Assembly (NCBI GenBank): GCA_024349245.1
Contig: JALDNG010000916.1
Coordinates: forward strand, 1 to 64,000
Direction: 5' to 3'
DNA: 64,000 nucleotides
DNA from: Neodontobutis hainanensis
Taxonomy: Eukaryota > Chordata > Actinopteri > Gobiiformes > Odontobutidae
The translations under genes were made by a program, and so were the position numbers. Positions 33,396 to 46,771 of this stretch are shown piece by piece (the stretch's first letter is position 1; each line of letters opens with the position of its first letter). A model generated the notes under the pieces. That model made no database searches and was not told where the DNA came from. It saw only the letters and a list, made by a program, of their open reading frames with translations.

Positions 33396-34521
33396 ATACC
33401 ACTGGTTAGTCAGGTCTTAGGACGTCAAATGTGGTCCACTGTTCTGTTCTGGTAAAGTTAGTATGGCTTTGTGAGTTGTTATTACAAGCAAATGTTTATA
33501 CTGTCATTGAGGGGTCAATCTAGGTAGTACAGTTAGAAGACCAAACCAAAACTTTATTGTATGTAAGTAACAGTAGTACGACAAGATTCCACATTGCCCG
33601 CTCACATGGCCTTGTGTTTTAAGGTTGTATCGTTGATATGTATCAAAAATATAAGTTTGTACTTTGTTTTCTGAAAGCAATTTTGTTTAGAAATGTATTA
33701 TTTGTTCATAATGTGGAGGAATTACACATGTTAATTAGCCACTATTTGCACCGACGTTGAGATGATGTACTTAGAGCACACTTTACGGTGTTTTGACATG
33801 GATAATGTGTCTTGCTGTATCAATGGAGTCTTTTGAGTTATTTTTATTTAATACATATTTTGATTTTAATTTTTTTCTTTCCTTTAGTTTCACCCTTTGG
33901 AATGTTATTAAACTTGCTGACAACGCACTCCGGTCTGCAGAGTCGAGTCTTGATATAAGAAAGGTGTTATTTACTCAGTCCTAGCCATTGTACCAGAGGT
34001 GCTTCAGGACGGCACATCAAGAAAGAAACCAATAGGCATGAATATGAGAGAATAAATGAAGTGTTCCTGGTTAGGAAAAAATGAAACCCAAACCAACTCT
34101 AAAAAAGGGCCAAAATTTAAAAATGTTCTGCTAAGACTAGGAAAATGTAAACCAAAAAATTAGATGGTATCTCTTCCCAATTTCAACCATGATGGATGTG
34201 TAAGTTTCCATCAAAGCAGACTCCTGAAGCATTGGAGAACAAACCTGATGGCACACAATGAGTTTATGTCTGTTCAGGATCAGTAATTCAAGTGTAGGTT
34301 GAGAACTGATGACTGAAATTTCAAAACTGAATCACCTTACCCCTTAGCGCTTGTTTTGCTAGTTTACGAGAAACAAAGTTGTGCCCCAGTACTCATTTGG
34401 ATCAAGGGGAAGGGCTCTACACCCCTCCAAGCGGAGATTTGGGGGACCACATCATTTCCCATAATATTCACTGGCACTGCGGCTAAGAGGCTAATCTTGA
34501 ACTTGTTTATGCACTGATTGG
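33396..34521. other. Intergenic, no gene seen
   Basis: Short frames only, no motif recognised. No repeat boundaries that I can place. Confidence 0.4.
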
Positions 34522-34993
34522 CTTGAGGGCTGTAGCTAACGATTAGTTATATAATAGATTAATCTGACGTTTTTCTTTTTGTTTAATCGATTAGTAACCA
34601 TATAGGGAAGTGTGTGTAAATACATGATGACCTGGTGGACTAACAAAGACAAGTGGTCAAAAACTTGAGGTGTTTTATTGTTCCTACTTAAAACTGATGA
34701 TAATACTAGAAAAAAAATCACATAGATATTTACTAAATCTGAACCGGACAAAGCAACAAGTGTGCCACAGGACTTGTGGATAGAGCATATATAGACATAA
34801 CCATTTATCATCTCTTTTACTGTTTCTGTGGATTCACTGCTCTGTCTTTGTAATAAACCCCTCTTCTCTCAGCACATGGCAAGTTTCAGAGTCTATGAAT
34901 TCCTCAGATAGAAATTAATCAATTACTAGATTAGTTGATGATTATTTTAATAATCGATTATAATCGGTTAATCTGATTAGTTGTTGCAGCCCT
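34522..34993 (+). mobile_element. hAT-type non-autonomous element
   Basis: Begins AGGGCTGTAGCTAACGATTA and ends GATTAGTTGTTGCAGCCCT, an inverted pair typical of hAT elements with subterminal ATTAATCGATTA-like repeats. About 470 bp, no transposase. Target duplication not clear. Confidence 0.65.
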
Positions 34994-36690
34994 AATCCAT
35001 TTCCTCCTTGGAAAGTTTCTGAAAAATGTCTATTTGCTAACATTAGCCTCACATCAAAAGCTCACTGTCTTCTATTTAAAGAACTTTTTATTAGCTAATG
35101 CATAACAGCGCTAATTGTTTTTATCTATATAAATTTATATGTGGTAAAGGAACAGTTCTTTACGTTTTTGTGCTGGTTGTGTCTTATGTCTGTGACAGGG
35201 ACTGAGTAAGCAGCTGACATTGTTCAGAGCAAGTTTCAAGTCAAAATACTCACAATAAACTATATGAAAGACAGATGTATTATTATACCATATTGTAATA
35301 TTATGTTCTGTATTAAAATATTATAAATTATGCTGTATTAGATTATATATAGCCGTTATCTAATTATACTGTACATCTGTGCCCCTACCGGTTTGTGTCC
35401 CTATTCTTCAGGGTAACCTATAATCTAGTCCTAATTAAGACCTCGTTTGAGCAATTTAAAAACATTTGAGCTGGAAACAATTGTCTATGTCAGCCAAGTG
35501 AAACAGTCTATAATAAATAAAATTCATATGGGACTCAAACCGAGTGTTTATGTGTGGCATATTCTCTCTGTGTTCCCCCACCTCCAGCTTTACAAATTAA
35601 GCACTGGGTGTATGTATAGTATGTGTAGAAATAATGTAATAATGTAATGTATTATTGTAATGAGTACAATACTTTTGAGGAGTAATATTAAAAAGAAAGG
35701 GGAGAGGAATGTTTCAGAGTCACTGTTGTTATAAAGGTATAACAATGAATACTAGAAAAACATGACCTTGCATACTACACATTAAGTTATCATCACCACT
35801 TTAACCCAAGTCAGAGCCCACGGGTAATTCAATTCAATTCAAAAAAACTTTTGCCCCGAGTGGCAATTGAAGACAGACAGCAAAGCACAAAAAACACACA
35901 TACATAATGATACAATGCAATATAGATGAGGTATGTTTTTGAAGTGCAATCTGAATAAATAGGTGTAAATAAATAAAATAAAGGTAACCCCACAGAGAAT
36001 CACCATAAACAATGTCATCATACTGTACAAGTTATTGTCTATATGAGCTAAAAACACATTTTAAAATGTAGGTATATACACCCTGGACAAATTGAACAAT
36101 CACTAACTCGTGATAAACGGAGTGTAAAAGCCTGCATGTGGCTGTGTGAGAGGCTGGAGGTACATACAGTATATCCATATACTGCTGCAAAAAAAACAGT
36201 AGTAGAAGAATGGTGTTTCTGGTTTATTACCATCTTAATAAACATAATATTCTGGAGCTGTTTTCTACATTTTAGGCGTGGGTTCTTCTAAGAACGTAGA
36301 ACTTTTTAAAATTTAGAATATAGTCCTCTCTTGTTTTGAAGCAGGATGGCTACTATGAATACACAGCAAGTAGTAATATCTCTTTCCTCACCTGCTGCTG
36401 CCTACTGTCAGTCAACTGTAAATGCAAATGACATGTTATCTTCTCATTTGGCTAAAGTCCTCAGTGTGTTTATATAACCTCCTTCTATAACCATGTGGCT
36501 CTCAGTCAAACAGTGCTCTGGGAAAAGTAAAGAAATAATGTTCATTCAGCTTCCAAATGTTGCCAAGATGGCTTTTTTATAATCACTGCAACAGCCAAGT
36601 GAAGGGACCAAGTATTATATTTATGAAGCTGTGCAGACATTACTGAAAATGTTTGTACAATGTATTAGTCATTATGTCTCAGATGAAGGC
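34994..36690. repeat. Intergenic with a fish repeat at 35828-36060
   Basis: 35828-36060 starts ATTCAATTCAATTC and contains CCCCGAGTGGCAATTGAAGA, a phrase of a common fish repeat in inverse orientation. The remainder shows no gene. Confidence 0.4.
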
Positions 36691-36699
36691 ATGGTCTGC

Positions 36700-37060
36700 A
36701 TGAGTGATTGATTGGCCCTCTTGCCTCTCTTCATTCATCAAACTACCTCATAGGGCCAAAGTATTGACTCCAGCCGCAGACATCCTCCTCACTCTCGACC
36801 TCTCAGTGTGTTACAAAAGAGGGGTCGCACCGGACAGAGCCCTCCCTGCTGTGGGGATGCCTGTGAGCACAAAGCCCGCCTGGTGCTATTGACATGGGCA
36901 TTAGAGGGACAAAGGGGTGCAGCCTGGGGGGCCCTTCCAGACCCTGCACACTTCCTGTGGCTGGATGAACTGTATAGGCCAGTGTCCTCTGTCTCAGTTA
37001 TCCACCTGGTCACAGCCGCCGCAGAGCTTTCAATGGGTCATACAACATAAAGATTGGCCT
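36700..37060. promoter_or_regulatory. Candidate conserved non-coding element upstream of reck
   Basis: A GC-rich, low-repeat block in an AT-rich setting, about 1 kb before reck exon 1, with open frames on both strands but no protein motif. Could be a distal promoter or enhancer. Base composition is the only direct evidence. Confidence 0.25.
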
Positions 37061-37799
37061 TCTGGTCTATTTCTGCAGGTTTACTGTTTGAGACTGTTTG
37101 GAAGAATTGTTTTGTTTTTTATAGACAAATATCATAATTTCCAGCTTTTCAAAGATAATGGAAGATTTTGAGGAAGCCCTGTTTGTCTTTTCAGGAACAT
37201 CTCCTTTCTTTTTCTCATCTCTAAAGTACTGTCAGGGCTATAGGATGTTTAGCTACAAAATCTTAAAATCAGAGACAGTTCTTATAAAACATCTTTGACC
37301 TTTGACTTGTAGACTTTCATCATGAAATTGACACAATGCAGTGTTTTTCATCATCTTCATTAATGACCAGATTATGTTTTCTGTTGCCTTTATTTTCTTT
37401 CTTTCAAGTCTACATAAATATGTTGAGAAATTATGATACACTATGCCATAGGCTCCTACAAGCAAGTTATTTTAGAATGTTAGAAATTTTTTCTAAAAAT
37501 ACAACAAATTCCAAATGGAAGCCTATTGTCGAACTCACAGCAGCCCACACATCCGTATTAGACATTACACATGTTTAAGAACCTCTAATGTATATATTCA
37601 TCTATTTCAAACAGAAATAAACTACGTACTAAACCTGACATTATTCCGGACTAGACCCATAAATAACAGGTTTACTCTTGAACTGAGTCAACATAACCTG
37701 TCTTTACCTTATGAAAATCAAGCTGCATCCTTTTCACTGTCCTCCAGGTTGTGCCCGTTCTTTCTACCGAGACCATAATTAATTATATTATTTACATTA

Positions 37800-38029
37800 T
37801 GACGGCAGAACTGTTTCTGGCCCTGCCCTGCCCTGCGCTGAGCTGCGGTGGCACAGATCAACCTCCACATCTGTCAGGACGGTCCCGTTAAGAGCAGGCA
37901 GTGCGCATGTCCGGCTCCACTGCAGCGGGGCTTCACTGAGGGACACACTTTGGACGGGGACCTAAGGAGCGTGTCACACCACTGTTTTAATGCCTTCTCA
38001 TCCACAATGCTCTGTGGGATTTCAGTAAG
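37800..38029 (+). promoter_or_regulatory. reck: Probable reck promoter / 5' UTR
   Basis: GC- and CpG-richer than its surroundings, directly before the signal-peptide exon. It contains an upstream ATG at 38007 in good context (A at -3) that opens a 14-codon frame ending at 38051, overlapping the main start out of frame. No TATA box is evident at a convincing distance. Confidence 0.45.
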
Positions 38030-38102
38030 ATGCGTGTGTGTTTCCAGATAAGCTGTTTGCTCCTGGCCGGGAACTTTTTCTGTCAGCCGCTGCGAGCTCA
38101 GG
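38030..38102 (+). CDS. reck: reck exon 1 (signal peptide)
   Basis: RECK is a GPI-anchored glycoprotein that restrains matrix metalloproteinases and works with Gpr124 in Wnt7 signalling. The exon encodes MRVCFQISCLLLAGN and continues to LRAQ, a signal peptide of about 24 residues with a hydrophobic core, and ends in phase 1 at CAG-G before GTGAGT. Joined to exon 2 the frame gives Asp-Pro-Ser-Cys-Cys, matching the start of the mature cysteine-rich region. The start is the only ATG in frame. Evidence for this exon is positional and by phase; it is less certain than exons 2 and 3. Confidence 0.65.
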
Positions 38103-38889
38103 GTGAGTCCCCTCACTAACTGATCTGCCGCCTTTGGGTGTTATCTATTCAAACAGAAAACTTTATCAACGTTTATAATACGGCTATAAATGAGTTGGGA
38201 AACTTGGCGTCCATTATGCGCCAAGTTTGGCTGTGAAAACCTTTGATGAAAACTTTTGATATTCTTTGTCGCTAGCTGCCGCCCACTGGAACCTCATACC
38301 AGAGGGACGAATATGGGAAACCCGGGAAAACTGCTTCGAAATGAGTGTTCGGTTGCATAATAGGCCTAGCGTTACATAATGGGTTAGATATTGCTCAGTG
38401 ATAAAGAAAATGTGTAAAAATATAAGTCCCACCAAAGCCACCGTGCTGCTGGTAAACCCAGAGTGAGTGGACTAGCTTGACTTTCCGTTAGTTTAGTGAG
38501 GGCTAGCATGAGGCAGCGACACTAAAGCAGACTCGCTCTGAAAACCACACCGTGGAGCTAATGTAAAAAGTTTGGTCTAAAGTGGATTTATAAAAAGGTT
38601 TATTTTCATAACTAGAACAAAGTGATGGTGGCAGACAGTAGACTAGATGGAAAAGAACGGTGTCAGCAAGCACCCAGTCCTATAGCAGACATGGCAGACT
38701 ACAACTAAAGCTGCATTTTTAATATGTACGTGCCATACGTAGGCTTTCCATTGTAGTTTGAGTCTTTAAATCTATCACGCTGACTCATTCTGGAGTCTTG
38801 TTTTTTAAATTTGACACCGATAGACTACACTACCACAGCTCTCCTTTTGTGTCTCGCCAACTGTTAATGACATTAGGATTATTTATTTT

Positions 38890-39320
38890 ATAGATGCCAG
38901 GCATCATTCACCGGGAGCAGTGTTTGTGTATTGTCACACTTGAGCCACAGAATGAGGCTGAATTAGAGAGTGTTGTAGCCTTTGAGGAGGTTAATGCCTG
39001 GGCGGGCCCCAGTGAAGGCTGCAGCAGGACAACAGAAGTGTGGATTGTGGCTGTAAGACGACTGAATTAGCTTTCAGTTGTTAATTGGCTAAATCAACAG
39101 CTGCCTCTTTTACACTTTGTTGCCACATTCTAGGGCCATTTGGCACGATGTGCTCCCCCAATCCCTCCGGCTTTTGTTGATATCCAGAAGGGCTTGTGGA
39201 CAGGCTCATAAATTAACGCTGGCTCTTTGATGTGTGATCCACATGGAGGCAGGATGTTGATCCGCTCTGGCTAAATATTGCATTAGCAGTTGTTTTTGTC
39301 ATGTTGACCCAGAACATGAA
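38890..39320. promoter_or_regulatory. Candidate intronic enhancer of reck
   Basis: Non-repetitive, balanced composition, with homeodomain-like cores (GTTAATTGGC at about 39080, CATAAATTAACG at 39207) and no coding potential. Only composition and position support it. Confidence 0.25.
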
Positions 39321-42300
39321 AGAATCTCAACTCTTAGATCCTCATTTGGGCTGCACATTTTGTTCTGACAGTAACACAAAGCTTTAATGTCTACAATAGT
39401 GGCATGTGGAGGAGTGATGAGCCATGGTGGCTATATGATTGAGCCTCTCCCACATCATACTTTGTATACAGATGCATACATTTTTCCTCTGGCAGGTTTT
39501 GTTCTTCCTGTATTAGTTGCTTTCATATTGTCGTTCTGTTCTAAAGGCTGGCCGTGAGAGAATGCATCTGGAACCAATTTGAATCCTCAAAGCAGAGGGA
39601 GGGAGGGCAGGGGAAGTGAACACCCGTGTCCACTATGAGCAGGCATGGCCCAGTCCCGCAAACCTAATTATAGTTTGGTAACAACAAGATTAGACAAGAA
39701 GTGCGGCACAGAGAATTGGATTTCTTGGCAATCCCTGGCTACAGTTAATTTTAAACTGTCTGTCCAAAGCAATATGAGCCTATTTATAACCAGTCAGTAT
39801 TTTAGAGAAAAAAACAGAATAACAGTACACTGTAGTGACACTCCAACACAGTGTCTACCTGGGCATCAGAACTCTGCAGTGTAGTGTGTGAGACTGGTAC
39901 AGCCGTATAATGCTGCTGTAAACTTTAGACTGTTCAGGTTTATTCACAGCCCTATGAACATTACATTTATAGAGCTGCACCAAATTTCTATACTTTTTGG
40001 AGTCACTATTTAATGTCACAGATGCTACTTGTGTCAATGAAAACAATGCAATTAAAAAGTGAAAGCCGCATGATGCTGACCCTGTTTAAAACCATAAACC
40101 GCTTTTGATAATAACACTAGCTTTGTTTTCAGACACAAGTACATTTAGCATGTTTTCTTTTGGAATATGCCTGTTGATCACAAGAACAAGACACACTTCA
40201 ACAATGAAAAAACTACAAGAATCATTTCCATTTGATGTTTTTCCTGTTGAGTTAGGATTATCTCTCGTCCAATCAGCAGACTGCAGCGTTTAGCTCCACC
40301 TTTTGGAAAGTGGACCAGGGCCCAAAGTGGTATGGTACCTGTACTGACCTGTAATGCTCCAGTAGAAACCAAGAGTTGGACTTTTTTTGCGTTATATTGG
40401 CAAAATATACTGAATATTTGTTTGTTTATGGTGATATTACTTGAAAAAAAATCCTACTAGCAGCAGACTGATGCTTTTTACGCTCACAAACTTAGTCCAA
40501 GTTAAGTTATCACGTTTTATGAAGTGCTGCTGAAGTGTATTGTCTTAATGTTTTTTCATTTTTTACAGAAAACATTTTTGTTCAAGTTGGGAACTTTCAA
40601 CCACATTTCCCATGTCTACTGTTCCTCTGAAGTCACAGTTGTCAAGAATTATGCTCAAATGTGGTGCCCTGTATCTACAAGTAGAGCTTTGGCTTTAGAA
40701 AAAAATATATAATTTTCCAAATATGCAATATCTATATTGCAAAGACTCCTTGAAGCACCACAATGTTATGGTGTTCCATAGAATTCAGACATGCCAAAAT
40801 CATTGATCAGATCTTTTTAAAAGATAATAAAGTCAGTGTCAGTGGTTTTCAGAGCGCTGAAGTTGAAATTCAGGAATTACAAATATTTCAGATTGAATGT
40901 TTTCTTGATTTTGTGTATGCTCTATTGGTGCTTAGTATAATTCTGATACATTTCTACCTATAATTCCTATAGTTCTTACTGTAGCGCTCCTGTGTTATGA
41001 CTACATATGTTTTTGTAGTTAAAATAAACTCAGTTTGTGTTCACTTAATTTTCTCGATATCATTGAATTGTAATGTGTGGCAGCTGGCCAGCTCTTACAG
41101 TAAACCCAATATTGTTTGAGTAGTGTTTTATATCATTCAAACTGCACAATAATGTCATTATATCACAAAGGAATGTTTGATGTTTTATGTAAATACAGAC
41201 AATTCCTGCCTCAGTCTGAGGTGTTGCACAGCCTTATGCTAATAGGAGGCACTCTGTCCTACAGAGTCTCGGAGGTCCAGAGGCAGCTCGTCTTCTCTCA
41301 GTAACAGCATGTAAAGGGTTGTCCATGTCGTTGAGTATAGCATATATCTAGCTAAGGATATCGAACCTTGTCTTTGCCATCAAACTTATAATTTATCTAG
41401 CCAAATTTCAGATCCACAATGTCAAATATATCCATTTAAAACCTACCTTTGTAGCTTTCAAAAAAGAACTTGAAACATAAATATCACAACACTTAATGGC
41501 TAAGCCACTTGGGGCCAACCAATTGGAATTGCAACGGACATGACGTTAGCTAGGCAAAAATCTACGAAGAAGTAAAAAAAAAACAAATATGGCGTGCAAA
41601 AACATCTTTAAAAAGGTACGCTACAAGCGCTGTCTGCTGTTGAAGTTTGAAACACGTAATGTTGTCTTGATTATTTTAAACTGATTAAATAGCGGAGGCA
41701 AACAAACTTTCAGCAGTCCCTGTGCGTCGTCTTGACTGTTTTGTATACGGGACTTTTCGAGTGTGATGCAAGACAACACTCCATCAGCATTCAAATGTGA
41801 TTGGTCGGTATGGAACATATCTGAGTAACTGACTGGCTTATGGAGCTTTGCCAGACTGAGTTTCTGTTTAATCCTTACAGATTCTGGTGGAGCCCTGACA
41901 GACCTGTAGTTAGACACAGAGTTAAGCTGGAGCAGCTGCTGTGGCGTCACTATGTGACAGATACTAATGTGATTGAGCCTCAGAGCGAGCCTTGTTCTCT
42001 CCTGAGTGCTGTGGCTGGTCCATCCTATAATGCACAACACTAATAATCAATACACAGGAAATGACCTTTGACTGGTAGCCATTAACCCCTCCCACATAGC
42101 CCCGTTGCCTCCTGTTGCCCCTGTGCTTATGGCTCTGTGGAATGCAGGAAGAGGTCTGGCACTTTCCAAGTTGTGAAGTCTAACTATATTGTGTTCACAT
42201 GCTTTAAACTCAAAATGTTAGGGTATTAATGTTGCAGTTGACTGTCTCAGTGGGCTGTAGACTGGTGTCAGACTTAATTATGTTCTCTTTAACACAGTCT

Positions 42301-43004
42301 GAATGCCAGATATTAGGACTGTGTTCATAAATGCAGGAGTAGCCTAAGTCAATATGAGTACTCATCCTCTCCTTGAATGGGACCATGGACACAGACAGCA
42401 GTCCCGTTGAATAGAACTCATTCTCTGTGCTGAGTTCCACTAGTCTGCTCTAGAACCTTCCAGGACAAACATCTTTAGAACAGACATGGAGCAATATCAA
42501 ATCCCCCTGCCCCACTGCAGGGCCCCTGCAGAGCCCAGAGCTCCTGCTGATGGTCCTATCTGTAAACCAGGTGGTTGTCTCTGGTTTCAAACACTCACAA
42601 CTCTTTCATCTGTCTGATAAAGAGCAGCAGCAATATCCCCTCACTGTCGGCCTCTGTCTCATGGATGTGATAAAAGCATTCCAGAATAAGGCCAAGATCT
42701 GACATAGAATCATCTCACAACATAAGGCCTCTCCATAACAAGGCCAAAGGAACGATTAGCTCATAAACACCTGTAGAGCAGCACTACAGCAGGACAAGTA
42801 GCGCTACAGCGTTCAAACCAATGACTATATAAATATGGACAACTTATGCCCATTGCTCCCCTATTCCTCAATATTGTCCTTACCACAGGGCAATAAAATG
42901 GCGGTTACATCTGGGCACAACCAGCACGCATTAACAAGGGGGTTAATAAGGGAAACATGTTGTTGCAGTTGTTACCTTCACAGACCAGTTATTAACTTAT
43001 TCAT

Positions 43005-43390
43005 TTTTATTTATTTTTATTTTTTCTACCGCTTTGTCCCGTTAGGGGTCGCAGGTGACTGGAGCCTATCCCAGCAGCTTTGGGCCTGAGGCGGGGTTCA
43101 CCCTGGACAGTGGCCAGTTGGTCACGGGGCTGACATATAGAGACAGACAGTGACAGACAACCATTCACTCTCACATTCATTCACTAGGGACACTTTAGAG
43201 TTGCCAATTAACCTATACATGCATGTCTTTGGACGGTGGGAGGAAGCCGGAGTACCCGGATAGAACCCATGGTAACATGTGGAGGACATGCAGACTCCTC
43301 ACAGAAAGACCGGAGATGGTCGAGAATATTTGAGTCTGCCGGGTTTTGAACTCACGACCTTCTTGCTGTGAGGCAGAGTTAATAACTTAT
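43005..43390 (+). repeat. Common fish interspersed repeat
   Basis: Contains CTAGGGACACTTTAGAGTTGCC-like and GGAGGAAGCCGGAGTACCCG phrases and ends GACCTTCTTGCTGTGAGGCA, hallmarks of a repeat abundant across teleosts. A shorter inverse piece lies at 63600-63780. Class not settled. Confidence 0.6.
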
Positions 43391-43604
43391 TAATGTCAAA
43401 AACGCTTAGCAAATGCGCTTCACATTGCTCAGCTGCTCTCCACATTCTTGCCTTTCATCGGCTCTGCTTCAAAACTAATGTGCAGAATGGCCTGTCACAT
43501 GTGACATGATAACTGCCTACAGCCCTCTGATGGACAAATAGCACAATTACACCATGAACAAACAAGTACAGGGATTGCTTCATATGTCAAAAATAAAATG
43601 ATAA

Positions 43605-43655
43605 TATCGGCTCGACCCGGCCCCGGATAAGCGGTAGAAGATGGATGGATGGATG
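43605..43655 (+). mobile_element. 3' tail of a LINE
   Basis: GGCCCCGGATAAGCGGTAGA followed by ATGGATGGATGG is the extreme 3' end of the family present at 58030-60160. Confidence 0.6.
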
Positions 43656-46189
43656 TAATATCAGCTCATATCGATAGCAATATCAATCTAAGGACCAATA
43701 TCGGCCAATACCAATATATTTCTCTCATCAGTGACAAAACCCACCCTCTGTCCTGATGCAACTGACATCCAATAAATTCATTATAACAAATGTATGATCA
43801 CCAAATAAAAACTTAAGAAAAGGATGTTTCTCTTTATGGCCAGGCTAATTCTAACTTGTGCTCTTTTTTTAGTTTTTAAACCCCTGCAGACACCATAGAA
43901 GATGCATACTAAGACTACAGACTACTGTCTTCCTGCTGCATTTTTGAGTGTAGTGGAAACAGAGAGTAAATAACATATCTTCTAAGGACAGGTTCAGCGT
44001 CAATGCACCTGTCAGTGATTAGTGTTGCATGGTATATCGCTGCCGTTCACTGCAGCCAGCGCACTTCGAACAGAGACAGGGTAAACCTCAGACAGATATG
44101 CTCTACAAATGTATTTGTTTAAACATTCTTAAACAAATCAATTTATACTATTCCATTGTACTTCACATGTAGTCTCTGTTGTGTCATGCCTCACTGAAGC
44201 TGAGGGAAAGGCGTAGTTTAGCGCAAGTTGTGTCCTGTTCACGTCTCTGTTGAGGTCAAAAACCCAAATCATGTCTTCTATTTACCGATTGGTAGCTTAT
44301 ATTTGACACAAAGTGTGTTACAGGTCTGTACAGGTGTTGACAGCGTATAGTTTATTTCAGGTTTTCTGTGTGTTCTGAGACTCTGGCAGTGACACAGGTT
44401 TCTTTAGGTCTGTGTAAGTGCAAATTAACGAGCAACACGAAGTTAAAAACTGACGGAGATGTTCTAGAGTTTAGTGTGTCATTATAATATGCATTTTAAT
44501 GTAGTTTTTAATCTGAATGTCATTGTAATTTGCATCTAACTTATAGACAGTCACCAGAGCAGAGTGTGGGAAATATTTAGCCACACATTCCCTTTGGGGA
44601 ATAAGACTTATATATCCTAATCATAGTTGTTGTTATCTCTCACTGAAGTAAAAGCTTGCATATTACAGAATTATACGGTCAGAGCACAAAAACCTTCAAG
44701 GAGCAGGACAAATAGAGAGCATTAGCATTTTCTTTCCCAAGGTATCGTTCTAATATCGGAATACTCAAGCCAGGTATTGACCCAAACTCAAAATTTTAGT
44801 ATAGTAACAACACTATTAGTGATACTAACCACACAGATTTTATTCAATCAGAAGCTATGTTGGTATTTTGATCTACTAAGCTCTGGTCTATGTCAACTGT
44901 GAGGTTAAACCAGTGAGACAGTAATAATCAGCAGTACATGGCCATTTATATTTACCCCACATATACTGGCACATACTCACTACGTTTGCATGCAGGTTAA
45001 GAAAACCACATTATTGCCTTAGTCTGATTATAATTGGAGTTTTAAACAACTTATATACAGCTGTGTCAAATGTGCTACATGTTACATTTCTCCAGTGTGA
45101 AAGCACCCTTAGGCCTAACTTACAGAAAAATTTCTTTACAGAATTCTCTACAGAATTTCTTTCTGTATCCGCAGCAACTTTGACCAGGACAATCAGGCAT
45201 CAAAGCAGCCTTTTGGTAAACAATAAGCAATTTGACTAATTGCTGGAGCCATATTTGCATCTAAAGCTGGCAATGTTGTTGCTGTAGATGTAGGTAATGA
45301 GTTATTTATTGACGGTCTACAGCTCATGGGCATGTACCTTTGGTCTAAGATCAATGCATGTTCTATGCATGAAGCTTGGGTGTTAACGCCACTGCTGTTT
45401 CAAGTTGAAGCTCCATAGACTTTGGAGTGTCTTTTGTGAGCTGTCAATAACAGAGCTGTGCAGATGTTGCATGGTTAGAACTCAAAAACATTCCTCTGAA
45501 TCAGAGAGTAACAATGAGGCCAGGGAAGTTCAGTGGGGTTCTGGGGCCTGTTGTTAGAATGGGGCCATTGCTCATAAGCATCCTGCTAGGGCCCGTACTG
45601 GAAAGCCCCCCCCTCCTGCTGGTCTGGGTTATTATGTCACCTGCCATTGTTCGGACTGGCACTTCCTGAGAGAGAACTGACCTACATGAGTGTTTTAAGC
45701 TTTGTACTGAAGAGAAGAGTTTGGGCATGTCACCCCTGACCGGTCCTGTGTCCACTGTAGAGGGTGTTAACATCAGTTCTGTTTGCTGAAGTTGCTAAAG
45801 CCTCACATCGACAGGTTACAGTCTCGTATTTACAGGACTTTTTATCAGCTAATGCATAACTCCACCGTATGTTTTGCGTTGACAAAAATTAATATAACGT
45901 AAACCAACAGTCCTGTAGTGGCAAAATAAAGCTGAACATGCCACTGTAGTAGCCAGAGCTTTAGCTTGTGTTGGTTGCGGTGAGGAAATGATTAGATTGT
46001 CCAGACCAACAAATATGGTGATGGTTGTGGTTTAATGAAGAAATGGGTTATCCACAATTCCATATGTAGTTTCACAGGTAATAAAAATCCACTTGCACAG
46101 GTAAATCTAAAAACTACTTACTAGACTTACTAACTTCAAACAACTCACAAATGTCTGTTGCTTAGTGTGCTATAGTTACTAGGGATGAG

Positions 46190-46667
46190 CGAGTACAGCA
46201 TTATCTGTATCTGTATCTGTTAACCATATGAATTATCTGTATCTGTACCTGTACTCGGATTGGGCGTGACCTAACCCGGAAGTGGGCAGAATTTAACCCG
46301 AAGTGGGCGGGTTCATACCGGAAGGGGTCGGGTTGACTTGAAATGGGCAGGGCTTTAACTGGTATGTTATTTTTAATCATGCAATTAATATGAGTTGATC
46401 AGAAATTGTTATATTTATTACTGATTAGAAAACTATTTACATGACATCATTAGCATTGAGCTTCAGATCAATGGTTTTGATCACAATAACAAACGAACTA
46501 TATACAGTTCGAACTATGTATGAACAAATTTTGCAACAATGAATACAACACATGCGTTTGCAATTATGAAGAAAAATGTAATGAACAAGAGTTTTTATCG
46601 AAACATAACTTTCTTTTTTAACTTTTAATTTTTTCATTATCAGTGTGAATTGTTATTTTTATTATTT

Positions 46668-46715
<48 letters not shown>
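46190..46715 (+). repeat. Intact copy of the repeat that hosts the giant transposon (empty site)
   Basis: Begins near TAGGGATGAGCGAGTACAGC and ends around a (GT)n run at 46672-46711. At 46565-46585 it reads TATGAAGAAAAATGTAATGA without interruption: a single GAAGAAAA where the other copy has the 23 kb element between two. It fixes the insertion point to the base. Confidence 0.85.
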
Positions 46716-46771
46716 GCAACTCTGCTGTTGGCAAACAAGCCTGTATTAGCTAATGAACTGAGATGATGTTT

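Noticed and set aside
45501..45773. 90-codon minus-strand frame in reck intron 1
   Set aside because: No domain, no splice context, no composition signal.
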